This document shows, piece by piece, positions 1-6,000 of a DNA stretch of 9,521 bases (position 1 is the first letter of the stretch; every line of letters starts with the position of its first letter). The position numbers were made by a program, and so were the translations under genes. The notes beneath the pieces are model-generated. The model was not told where the DNA came from. It searched no databases and worked only from the letters and a program-made list of their open reading frames with translations. The DNA comes from an uncultured Pseudorhodobacter sp. (GTDB lineage Bacteria > Pseudomonadota > Alphaproteobacteria > Rhodobacterales > Rhodobacteraceae), in NCBI GenBank assembly GCA_945952425.1, contig CAMFIX010000077.1:1-9521 (forward strand), in the 5' to 3' direction.

Positions 1-394
1 GGCCTGGCCGGTCGGCGTGCTGTCGGACCGGATCGGCAAGCGCGGATTGCTGGGGACGGGGCTGGGGCTGCTGGTGGCGGCCGACCTGGTCTTGGGGCTG
101 TGGAGCAGCCTGGCCGGTCTGGCCCTTGGCGTCGTGCTCTGGGGGCTGCATATGGGGCTGACGCAGGGGCTTTTCGCGACGCTGGTGGCCGAGACGGTGC
201 CGGCCGATCTGCGCGGCACGGCCTTCGGGGTTTACAACCTGGTGACCGGCGTGGCGCTTTTGCTGGCGAGCCTGATCGCGGGCGCGCTGTGGCAGGGGAT
301 CGGGCCGGAGGCGACCTTCCTCGTCGGCGCGGGGCTCGCGGCCCTGGCGCTCTTGGGCTTGCGCGCCGCGGTTCAGCCCGGCGCGCCGCGATAG
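1..394 (+). CDS. MFS permease, C-terminal fragment (5' end outside window)
   Basis: The frame is open from nucleotide 2 to a TAG stop and gives about 130 residues, which is the last third of a major facilitator superfamily transporter. The fragment opens with a PVGVLSDRIGKR loop. This is the G-x-L-(S/A)-D-R-x-G-(K/R)-R signature found in the cytoplasmic loop between TM2-3 or, as a weaker copy, TM8-9. Because only about four hydrophobic segments follow, I place it in the TM8-9 loop. The segment LVAETVPADLRGTAFGVYN is typical of bacterial drug/metabolite MFS permeases. The protein would sit in the inner membrane; its substrate cannot be told from this piece. Internal GTG codons, such as the one at 17, are not likely starts because the protein clearly begins to the left. 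Its 3' end overlaps the convergent response regulator gene by 22 bp. Confidence 0.85.
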   Translation, partial: AWPVGVLSDRIGKRGLLGTGLGLLVAADLVLGLWSSLAGLALGVVLWGLHMGLTQGLFATLVAETVPADLRGTAFGVYNLVTGVALLLASLIAGALWQGIGPEATFLVGAGLAALALLGLRAAVQPGAPR

Positions 395-1047
395 CCGACC
401 CCGGGCTCGGTCAGGATCAGCGTCGGGGCGGAGGGGTTCTCTTCGACCTTGGCGCGCAGCTGGCCGATGAAGACGCGCAGGTAGGGCACATCCTCGACAT
501 GCGCGGGGCCCCAGACCCGGGACAGCAGCTGCCGGTGGGTCAGGACGCGGCCGGGGCTCTCGGCCAAGGCCGCCAGCAGGTCGAATTCCTTGGGCGTCAG
601 ATGCAGGGCCACGCCGTCGCGCGTCACCTCATGCGCGGCGGCGTCGATGACCAGGGGCCCCAGCCGCAGCCGGTTGCCTTGGGCCGGGGCCGCGCGCAGG
701 CAGACCCGCAGCCGCGCCAGAAGCTCGCCGATGGCGAAGGGTTTGGCGACGAAATCGTCGGCGCCAAGGTCCAGCGCCATGATCTTCTCCATCTCCTGAT
801 CGCGGGCCGACAGGACGATGACGGGCAGGGCCGAGGTCTGGCGCAGGGTCTCGATCACCGCCTTGCCGTCGGTGTCAGGCAGGCCGAGGTCCAGGATCAT
901 CAGGTCGGGCTTGCGGGCGGCGACCTGGGCCAAAGCCTCGGCGCCGGTCGTGGCGGTGCAGCTGTCATAGCCCGCTGCCGCCAGGGCATGGCCGAGAAAA
1001 CGCAGGATCTGCGCCTCGTCGTCGACGATCAGGATCAGGGGGCGCAT
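373..1047 (-). CDS. kdpE: KdpE-type response regulator (OmpR/PhoB family)
   Basis: This 224-residue protein has the full layout of an OmpR-family regulator. A receiver domain (about residues 3-115) carries acidic residues D9 and D10, phospho-acceptor D53 in the string LDLGLPDTDG, switch residue S80 and K102 in the KPF motif. A winged-helix DNA-binding domain follows (about 126-222), with the typical LTPKEFDLL and GVGYR strings. The DLGLPDxDG form and the kinase partner point to KdpE rather than PhoB or OmpR. It should be phosphorylated by the kinase encoded just upstream and bind tandem direct repeats in DNA. The ATG shares one base with the kinase stop (TGATG), and GGAGG at 1055-1059 lies 7 nt before it, so the two genes are translationally coupled. 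No kdpFABC target operon is in view; the obvious nearby target is kup. The gene's 3' end overlaps the convergent MFS gene. I am confident of the family, and less sure that its role matches enteric KdpE. Confidence 0.9.
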   Translation of the reverse strand: MRPLILIVDDEAQILRFLGHALAAAGYDSCTATTGAEALAQVAARKPDLMILDLGLPDTDGKAVIETLRQTSALPVIVLSARDQEMEKIMALDLGADDFVAKPFAIGELLARLRVCLRAAPAQGNRLRLGPLVIDAAAHEVTRDGVALHLTPKEFDLLAALAESPGRVLTHRQLLSRVWGPAHVEDVPYLRVFIGQLRAKVEENPSAPTLILTEPGVGYRGAPG

Positions 1048-2501
1048 CAGGGGGCCTCCGGCAGGGAAAGGGTGAAGCCGCCGTCCCAGGTGAGGCGGCC
1101 CGACTGGTGGCGCGCGATGCCCTTGGCGACGGCGAGGCCGAGGCCGCGCTGGCCCGGCGCCGGGCGCAGGTCGGGCCCGTCGAGCCAGGCGCGGATCGCT
1201 TGCGGCGGGCCGTCCCCGCCATCGCGCAGGGTCAGGGTCACGGCGCCCTGGCCGGCCCGGGTCGCCAGCCGCACCGGCGCGCGGCCATGGTGCAGCGCAT
1301 TGTCGATCAGGTTGAAGACCGCCTGTTCCAAAAGCGCCCCCTCGGCCCGGATCATCGGCAGGGGGGCGAGGTCCAGCGCCACCTCTGCCCCCTTGAACGC
1401 CCGCCGCGCCCGGGCCACCGCGGCCTCGGCGATGTCATTCAGATCGACCCAGGCCGGGCGCATCGGCGTCGCAAGCTCCAGCCGGGTCAGCTGCAAGAGG
1501 TTGGTCACATGGCGGTTCATCCGCCCCGCCTCTTCCTCGATGGCGGCCAGCAGGTCGGCACGGGCCTCGGGCGCCATGTCCAGTTCGCGCAGCGCCGAAG
1601 CCGCGCCCAGGATCGTGGCCAAAGGCGTGCGCAGATCATGGCTCAGCGAGGTCAGAACGGCCGAGCGCGTCGCCTCGGTCTCGGCGCGCAGACGCTCTTG
1701 CCGGGCCTTTTCGGCATAGTCCAGCCGTTGCAGGGCCAGACGGGTTTGTTCGGCCAAGGCGGTGATGGCCAGCGCGCGGCGCGGGCCCTCGCGCCCGTCC
1801 AGCCGCGGATGGCCAAGGGCGAGGTCTGGTGCCACGGGCAGAAAGCTGAACCGCGCGCCCGGCCAGCCCGGCGCCGGAGCGGGCTCGGGCCGCTGGTTGC
1901 GCAGGGCACGCTCGGCCGCGGCCAGGTCGGTGTCGAGCAGCGCGGCATCGGCGACCGGAACCCCGTCCTGCAGCGCGACCGAAACCGCCCCGCCGCCCAG
2001 CCGCTGCAGCTGGCCCCGCGCCGCAGCCAGCGCCGCGCCCCGCGTCTCGGCAAGGCCCAGCTCGGCCGACAGCGCGCCCAAGACCTCCAGCGCCTCGGCC
2101 CTCGCCCGTGCGGCCTCGGCCCGGTCATGCAGCCGCCCCGCCAACAACCCCGCGAGACCCGCGACCAGGAGGAAGATCACCAGGACGTAGAAATCCTGCG
2201 CCCGGGCGATGTGAAAGGTGTAAAGCGGCGCGGTGTAAAGGAAATTCAGCGCGGCAAAGGCGCCGATGGCCGCCGAAAGCCCGGTCCAGAAGCCGAAGGT
2301 GACCGCCGCCACCAGCACCGCCACCAGGAAGAACAGCGGCCGCGCGGGCTCGGGCCCCGGCGGCAGCGCCTGCACCAGCCCCGCCGCCAAGGCGATCAGC
2401 CCGGCCGAGGCCAGAAGTCCGATCCCGTCGGGCAGGGGCGGCAGGCCGGGCACGTCGCGGGGCAGAGGGGGGGCAGAAGAAGGGGAGGTATCCGGGTCCA
2501 T
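1047..2501 (-). CDS. kdpD: Short KdpD-like sensor histidine kinase lacking the N-terminal KdpD/USP half
   Basis: This 484-residue membrane histidine kinase matches only the C-terminal half of KdpD. After a proline-rich N-terminus (about residues 1-25) come four closely spaced membrane segments (about 28-122, DUF4118 type). Next are a charged, alanine-rich helix (about 123-150), a GAF-like region (about 150-260), HisKA with H288 in SLSHDLRTPL, and an ATPase domain. That domain has an N box at N397/N401, a G1 box at DGGDG 427-431 and a G2 box at RGLGLAVAKG 452-461. The distance from the last membrane segment to the catalytic His resembles that of full-length KdpD. Full KdpD is about 890 residues, and the missing part is the roughly 400-residue cytoplasmic KdpD plus USP region with its ATP-binding motifs. 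It has not been split off nearby, because only a 136-bp gap and then kup lie upstream. The chosen ATG has a G-rich but poorly spaced Shine-Dalgarno, so a slightly different start is possible. The gene is co-transcribed with the downstream kdpE-type gene. Confidence 0.85.
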   Translation of the reverse strand: MDPDTSPSSAPPLPRDVPGLPPLPDGIGLLASAGLIALAAGLVQALPPGPEPARPLFFLVAVLVAAVTFGFWTGLSAAIGAFAALNFLYTAPLYTFHIARAQDFYVLVIFLLVAGLAGLLAGRLHDRAEAARARAEALEVLGALSAELGLAETRGAALAAARGQLQRLGGGAVSVALQDGVPVADAALLDTDLAAAERALRNQRPEPAPAPGWPGARFSFLPVAPDLALGHPRLDGREGPRRALAITALAEQTRLALQRLDYAEKARQERLRAETEATRSAVLTSLSHDLRTPLATILGAASALRELDMAPEARADLLAAIEEEAGRMNRHVTNLLQLTRLELATPMRPAWVDLNDIAEAAVARARRAFKGAEVALDLAPLPMIRAEGALLEQAVFNLIDNALHHGRAPVRLATRAGQGAVTLTLRDGGDGPPQAIRAWLDGPDLRPAPGQRGLGLAVAKGIARHQSGRLTWDGGFTLSLPEAP

Positions 2502-2541
2502 GGGCCCCCAGATGACCCAGGCCGGGGCGGCTTGTCCACCG

Positions 2542-2560
2542 TCCTTATGGCTTCCTTATG
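2542..2560 (+). promoter_or_regulatory. Putative KdpE-type operator, tandem direct repeat TCCTTATG-N3-TCCTTATG
   Basis: Two identical 8-bp units lie at 2542-2549 and 2553-2560, so their starts are 11 bp apart, about one helical turn. OmpR/PhoB-family regulators bind as head-to-tail dimers to direct repeats of 10-11 bp period. The enteric KdpE site is likewise a pair of T-rich half-sites spaced by 11 bp. The site lies 41 bp upstream of the kinase ATG and 78 bp upstream of the kup ATG. Binding by the neighbouring regulator is inferred from spacing and position; the half-site sequence itself differs from the enteric one. Confidence 0.5.
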
Positions 2561-2573
2561 CCGGGGGCGGGCT

Positions 2574-2592
2574 TCCCTCTCGCATCCTTATG
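2574..2592 (+). promoter_or_regulatory. Second putative operator, degenerate plus exact TCCTTATG copy
   Basis: An exact TCCTTATG at 2585-2592 is preceded 11 bp upstream by TCCCTCTC (2574-2581), which matches the unit at five of eight positions. The pair repeats the architecture of the first operator at an offset of exactly 32 bp, three helical turns, so both would face the same side of the DNA. It lies 45 bp upstream of the kup ATG, a reasonable place for an activator site acting on kup. Confidence 0.42.
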
Positions 2593-2599
2593 CGGCCGG

Positions 2600-2617
2600 G
2601 CGCATCTGGAGCGCATC
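2600..2617 (+). repeat. Short direct repeat GCGCATC-N4-GCGCATC
   Basis: GCGCATC occurs at 2600-2606 and 2611-2617, again with an 11-bp period, and its core CGCATC is also present at 2581-2586. The first copy additionally forms a small inverted repeat, ATGCG (2590-2594) with CGCAT (2601-2605). The repeats are GC-rich and short, so chance is a real possibility, but they lie immediately before the kup ribosome binding site, where a further regulator contact could occur. Confidence 0.25.
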
Positions 2618-2624
2618 ATTTCGC

Positions 2625-2629
2625 AAGGT
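2625..2629 (+). promoter_or_regulatory. Ribosome binding site of kup
   Basis: AAGGT lies 8-9 nt before the ATG at 2638. The reading frame is open for a further 370 nt upstream, into the kinase gene on the other strand. This site, together with the start of Kup homology (the GVVYGDIGTSPLY motif only 24 residues in), fixes the start at 2638. Confidence 0.6.
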
Positions 2630-2637
2630 CTCCGTCC

Positions 2638-4530
2638 ATGACGCTCCCCCTCACCGCCCCCGCCCCGCGCAGCCAACCGGGCCTTCTTCCCTTGTCGCTC
2701 GCCGCCATCGGCGTGGTCTACGGCGACATCGGCACCTCGCCGCTTTACGCCTTCCGCGAGGCGATGCATGCCGCGGGCGCCAGCCATGGCGGGATCGAGC
2801 TGGCCGATGTGCTGGGGGTTCTGTCGCTGATCACCTGGTCCTTGATGGCGATCGTGACCTTCAAATACGTGGCGCTGCTGATGCGGGCCGACAACCAGGG
2901 CGAGGGGGGGACGCTCTCGCTCCTGGCGCTGGCCGAGCGGAGCCTGGGGCGGCGGCGCCGCCTGGTGCTGGCCATGGGTCTGGTGGGCGCGGCACTGTTC
3001 TTCGGCGATGCGGCGATCACGCCCGCGATCTCGGTCCTGTCGGCGGTCGAGGGGCTGAGCCTCGTCACCGATGCCTTCGACCCCTATATCCTGCTGATTT
3101 CCAGCGGGATCATCATCGGCCTTTTCCTCGTGCAATACCGCGGCACCGCGGCGGTGGCGCGGTTCTTCGGGCCGATCACCCTGGTCTGGTTCGGCGTCAT
3201 GGCCTGGGGCGGTCTCGTCCATATCGCCGCCGCGCCCGAGGTGCTGGCGGCGCTGAACCCTTTGCAGGCCGTCGCGTTCATGGCGCATAACGGCAAGCTT
3301 GGCCTTGTCGTCCTGGGCGCCGTCTTCCTTGCCGTCACCGGGGCCGAGGCGCTTTATGCCGATATGGGGCATTTCGGGCGCAAGCCGATCCAGCTGGCCT
3401 GGATCTTCGTGGCCCTGCCGTCGCTGGTGCTGAACTATTTCGGCCAGGGCGCGCTGATCCTGACCGACCCGGCGGCGATGGAGAACCCGTTCTTCCGCCT
3501 TTATCCCGAGGCGATGCTGTTGCCCGTCGTCATCCTGGCCACCGCCGCGACGATCATCGCGAGCCAAGCCGTCATCTCGGGCGCCTATTCGCTGACCCGC
3601 CAGGCGATCCAGCTGCGGCTGCTGCCCCGGATGCGCATCCGCCATACGTCGGATGCGCAAGAGGGCCAGATCTACATGCCCGCCGTCAATGCCGCCCTGC
3701 TGGTCGCGGTGCTGGTGCTGGTTTTGACCTTCGAGAGCTCCTCCGCCCTGGCCTCGGCCTATGGGATCGCGGTGACCGGCACGATGGTGGTGACGGCGAG
3801 CCTCGCGATGATCGTGGCGCATCGGCACTGGGGCCTCAGCGCGCCGGTGGCGGTGGCGCTGTTCCTGCCTTTCCTCGCGCTGGACCTGACCTTCTTCGGC
3901 GCCAACCTCTTGAAACTCTTCGAAGGCGGCTGGCTGCCCCTGGGGCTGGCCACGCTGATGGTGATCGTGATGACCTCCTGGATCGCGGGCAGCGGCGTGG
4001 TGATGGGCAAGGAGGCGCAAGGCGAGATGGCCTTGGCCGGGCTCTTGCGGCGGCTGGCCGACAAGCCCTTGCCGCATGTGCCGGGCACGGCGGTCTTCCT
4101 GACCTCGGACCCCGATTATGCTCCGGCGGCCCTGTTGCACTCCTTGAAGCATTTCAAGGTCTTGCACGAGAACAACGTCATCCTGACGATCCGCACCGCC
4201 GACATTCCCCGGGTCGCGCCCGAGGACAGGGTGCAGATGTCCGACCTCGCCCCCGGCTTTCGCCGCATCGTCCTGACCTGGGGCTATGCCGAAGAGCCCG
4301 ATGTGCCGGAGGGCCTGGCCTTGTGCCGCAAGCTGGGGTGGAAGTTCGACATCATGGCGACCTCTTTCATCCTGTCGCGCCGGTCCCTGCGCTTGTCGTC
4401 GCGGCGCGATATCCCGGGCTGGATGGCGCGGCTCTTCATCCTGATGGCGCGCAACTCCGCCCCCGCTTCGGACTATTTCCGCATCCCCGCGGGCCGGGTG
4501 GTCGAGCTTGGGACGCAGGTCAACGTCTAG
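2638..4530 (+). CDS. kup: Kup-type low-affinity potassium uptake permease
   Basis: This 630-residue protein has the normal length of the Kup/HAK/KT family of K+ (probably K+/H+ symport) permeases of the inner membrane. The N-terminal signature GVVYGDIGTSPLY is at residues 25-37, RADNQGEGGT at 83-92, FFGDAAITPA at about 121-130, GAEALYADMGHFG near 238-250 and a SGAYSLTRQAIQL string near 310-325. Around twelve hydrophobic segments fill residues 18 to about 460. A soluble C-terminal domain follows, which in this family faces the cytoplasm. All canonical motifs are present and I see no frame disruption. The gene is divergent from the KdpDE-like pair, and the shared upstream region carries tandem repeats suited to a KdpE-type regulator, so expression may respond to K+ or osmotic state through that pair. 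A GNAT gene follows after 65 bp with no clear terminator between. Confidence 0.96.
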   Translation: MTLPLTAPAPRSQPGLLPLSLAAIGVVYGDIGTSPLYAFREAMHAAGASHGGIELADVLGVLSLITWSLMAIVTFKYVALLMRADNQGEGGTLSLLALAERSLGRRRRLVLAMGLVGAALFFGDAAITPAISVLSAVEGLSLVTDAFDPYILLISSGIIIGLFLVQYRGTAAVARFFGPITLVWFGVMAWGGLVHIAAAPEVLAALNPLQAVAFMAHNGKLGLVVLGAVFLAVTGAEALYADMGHFGRKPIQLAWIFVALPSLVLNYFGQGALILTDPAAMENPFFRLYPEAMLLPVVILATAATIIASQAVISGAYSLTRQAIQLRLLPRMRIRHTSDAQEGQIYMPAVNAALLVAVLVLVLTFESSSALASAYGIAVTGTMVVTASLAMIVAHRHWGLSAPVAVALFLPFLALDLTFFGANLLKLFEGGWLPLGLATLMVIVMTSWIAGSGVVMGKEAQGEMALAGLLRRLADKPLPHVPGTAVFLTSDPDYAPAALLHSLKHFKVLHENNVILTIRTADIPRVAPEDRVQMSDLAPGFRRIVLTWGYAEEPDVPEGLALCRKLGWKFDIMATSFILSRRSLRLSSRRDIPGWMARLFILMARNSAPASDYFRIPAGRVVELGTQVNV

Positions 4531-4585
4531 ACCCGGCCTTGCCCCTGCGGGCCCGCCGCTTCATGATGCCGGTCGATCCCAAGCC

Positions 4586-4589
4586 GGAG
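4586..4589 (+). promoter_or_regulatory. Ribosome binding site of the GNAT gene
   Basis: GGAG lies 6 nt before the ATG at 4596. It favours this ATG over two in-frame ATGs at 4563 and 4566, which have no purine-rich leader. The 4596 start also gives the typical family N-terminus, MLIRDAQDPDL. Confidence 0.7.
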
Positions 4590-4595
4590 CCCAAG

Positions 4596-5102
4596 ATGCT
4601 GATCCGCGACGCCCAAGACCCCGACCTTGCCGGAGTTCTGGAGATTTACAACCACGCCGTAGCCCATACGACGGCGATCTGGAACGACACTTTGGTCGAT
4701 CTGGAGAACCGCCGCCAGTGGCGGGCCGCGCGGGTGGGGGCCGGATTTCCGGTGCTGGTGGCGGTGGAGGGCGCGCGGGTTCTGGGCTATGCCTCTTTCG
4801 GGGACTGGCGCGCCTTCGACGGCTATCGCCACACGGTCGAACATTCGGTCTATGTCCGCAGCGACGCGCGGGGCGGCGGGATCGGACGGGCGCTGATGGA
4901 GGCGCTGATCGAGCGCGCCCGCGCGATGGGCAAGCATGTGATGGTGGCGGGGATCGAGGCGGGCAATGCGGGCTCCATCGCGCTGCACCTGCGGTTGGGC
5001 TTCACCCAGACCGGGCTTTTGCCGCAGGTGGGGATGAAGTTCGGCAAATGGCTGGACCTGGCCTTCCTGCAGCTGCGGCTGGATGACCGCCCGCAGCCTT
5101 GA
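4596..5102 (+). CDS. GNAT N-acetyltransferase, phosphinothricin / methionine sulfoximine type
   Basis: This 168-residue protein is one GNAT domain. It carries the strings that mark the PAT / methionine sulfoximine acetyltransferase subgroup: TTAIWNDT (25-32), GYASFGDWRAFDGYR (64-78), VEHSVYV (81-87), the acetyl-CoA pyrophosphate loop RGGGIG (92-97), and a C-terminal GLLPQVGMKFGKWLDLAFLQL block. Members of this subgroup move an acetyl group from acetyl-CoA to the amino group of small glutamate or methionine analogues, such as phosphinothricin, methionine sulfoximine or methionine sulfone. The physiological substrate is usually unknown. It is cytosolic. It sits 65 bp after kup and 58 bp before the phosphodiesterase-like gene on the same strand, so it may be read from kup or from a promoter of its own. 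Subgroup assignment is strong; exact substrate is not established. Confidence 0.9.
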   Translation: MLIRDAQDPDLAGVLEIYNHAVAHTTAIWNDTLVDLENRRQWRAARVGAGFPVLVAVEGARVLGYASFGDWRAFDGYRHTVEHSVYVRSDARGGGIGRALMEALIERARAMGKHVMVAGIEAGNAGSIALHLRLGFTQTGLLPQVGMKFGKWLDLAFLQLRLDDRPQP

Positions 5103-5148
5103 GGCCGTCATCTTTCCGTTGCCGAGGCGCCGTAAGCCCATGGCAAAG

Positions 5149-5154
5149 AAGGAG
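5149..5154 (+). promoter_or_regulatory. Ribosome binding site of the GDPD-like gene
   Basis: AAGGAG, a near-perfect Shine-Dalgarno, ends 6 nt before the ATG at 5161. It overrules in-frame ATGs at 5083 (inside the GNAT gene) and 5140, and it implies that residues encoded before 5161 are not translated. Confidence 0.8.
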
Positions 5155-5160
5155 CGTGCG

Positions 5161-6000
5161 ATGAGTGACGGCCTGCAGATCCTGACGCCGCAGCCGATCC
5201 GGCTGAAATGGCACCGCTTGCGGCGGCATGCGACGGATGGCGAATTCGATCCGCAGAACCTGGCCTTGGGGCTGGCGCTTGGCGCCTCGATGGAGATCGA
5301 CCTGCAGGCGCGCGGCGATGACGGTTTCGCCGTGCTGCACGACGCAGACCTGTCGGGAGAGACCGACGGCAGCGGGCCCGTCGCGCGCTGCACCGCAGAA
5401 ACCCTGGCCGGTTTGCGGCTGGCCTCGGGCCGCGCGCCGCTGACCTCCGAGGCCTTGGCGGGGCTTTTGGGCGCGGCCCATCCCGCCGCCTTGCTGCAGT
5501 TCGACATGAAGAACCAGCGCAGCGAAGTCAGCGACACCCATATCGCCCATTTGGCCGCGCTTTTTGCGCCCCATGCCGCGAGCCTCATCGTCTCGGGCGG
5601 GTCGGAGGCGCTGATTGCGGACCTTGCCGCCGCGATCCCGGGGCTGCGCAAGGGCTATGACCCGACCGACGAGATGCTGGCGGCGGGCACGCTCTCCGCA
5701 ATGGAGGCGCGGCTCTTGGCCAGCCTGCGTCATCCCGTCAAGCCGGATATGGTCTATCTGAATTGGGAGATGCTGGTGGGTGCTGCGGCCCTGGGGCTCG
5801 ACATGGTGGCGCTCGCCCATGCCGATGGGGTGACGGTCGACGCCTGGACCCATGAGATGGCCGACCCTGCTGCGGGCTTCTCGCCCGATGAAGCCGCGCG
5901 GTTCCAGGCGCTGATCGCGCTGGCGCCCGATCAGATCACCACGGACAGCCCCTTGGCCACGGAAGCGGCCTTCAACGGATTACGAAAATCGGATTCGTGA
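5161..6000 (+). CDS. Glycerophosphodiester phosphodiesterase-like protein (GDPD family, divergent)
   Basis: This 279-residue protein has the outline of a GDPD TIM-barrel enzyme, which hydrolyses glycerophosphodiesters to glycerol 3-phosphate and an alcohol. Visible active-site elements are H18-R19 (the HR of the family's HRG), E45 and D47 in MEIDLQ (metal ligands), H60-D61 in VLHDADL (second catalytic His), D115 in LQFDMK where most members have Glu, and a closing QITTDSP near residues 258-264. Two features are unusual. HRG reads HRL, and the ENT motif that follows reads QNL at 32-34. No signal peptide is seen, so it is probably cytoplasmic. The start is set by a strong Shine-Dalgarno. The 3' end overlaps the convergent PHP hydrolase gene by 29 bp. 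A catalytically active phosphodiesterase is likely but not certain, and the substrate is unknown. Confidence 0.78.
   Translation: MSDGLQILTPQPIRLKWHRLRRHATDGEFDPQNLALGLALGASMEIDLQARGDDGFAVLHDADLSGETDGSGPVARCTAETLAGLRLASGRAPLTSEALAGLLGAAHPAALLQFDMKNQRSEVSDTHIAHLAALFAPHAASLIVSGGSEALIADLAAAIPGLRKGYDPTDEMLAAGTLSAMEARLLASLRHPVKPDMVYLNWEMLVGAAALGLDMVALAHADGVTVDAWTHEMADPAAGFSPDEAARFQALIALAPDQITTDSPLATEAAFNGLRKSDS

Larger units (their letters stand above)
2502..2637. promoter_or_regulatory. Divergent kdpD-like / kup intergenic control region
   Basis: This 136-bp gap is the only sizeable non-coding stretch in the left half and must hold the promoters of both the leftward kinase/regulator pair and the rightward kup gene. 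It contains three exact TCCTTATG copies, a degenerate fourth, and a second short direct repeat (GCGCATC twice, 11 bp apart). AT-containing repeats stand out in such GC-rich DNA. I could not assign convincing -35/-10 boxes to either direction by eye. Confidence 0.6.

Noticed and set aside
100..1719. Long plus-strand open frame (539 codons) across the regulator and kinase genes
   Set aside because: Its predicted protein is rich in Arg, Gly and Gln with no domain I recognise, and it lies antisense to well-supported kdpE/kdpD-type genes. GC-rich DNA often leaves such frames open.
2467..2473. Seven-G tract near the 5' end of the kinase gene, considered as a phase-variable tract or a frameshift that hides the missing KdpD half
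   Set aside because: The upstream gap before kup is only 136 bp and cannot hold the missing 400 codons in any frame. Similar G runs occur elsewhere in this GC-rich window, including inside kup.
2590..2619. Possible sigma-70 promoter for kup with CATCAT (2614-2619) as the -10 box
   Set aside because: No fitting -35 lies 16-18 bp upstream, and transcription from it would start about at the kup Shine-Dalgarno and destroy it.
1107..3290. Very long plus-strand open frame (727 codons) spanning the kinase, the intergenic region and part of kup
   Set aside because: It runs antisense to one real gene and out of frame through another, with low-complexity Arg/Gly/Gln/Pro composition. It is a shadow frame.
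2545..4167. Minus-strand open frame of 540 codons opposite kup
   Set aside because: The His/Gln/Arg/Asp-rich translation is typical of antisense to a membrane protein gene in GC-rich DNA, and there are no motifs.
4547..4556. Palindrome GCGGGCCCGC after kup, considered as a terminator
   Set aside because: It has no loop and no following T run, and a 10-bp GC palindrome is expected fairly often in this composition.
4563..4595. Upstream ATGs (4563, 4566) as the start of the GNAT gene
   Set aside because: There is no Shine-Dalgarno before them, while the ATG at 4596 has GGAG 6 nt upstream and gives the usual family N-terminus.
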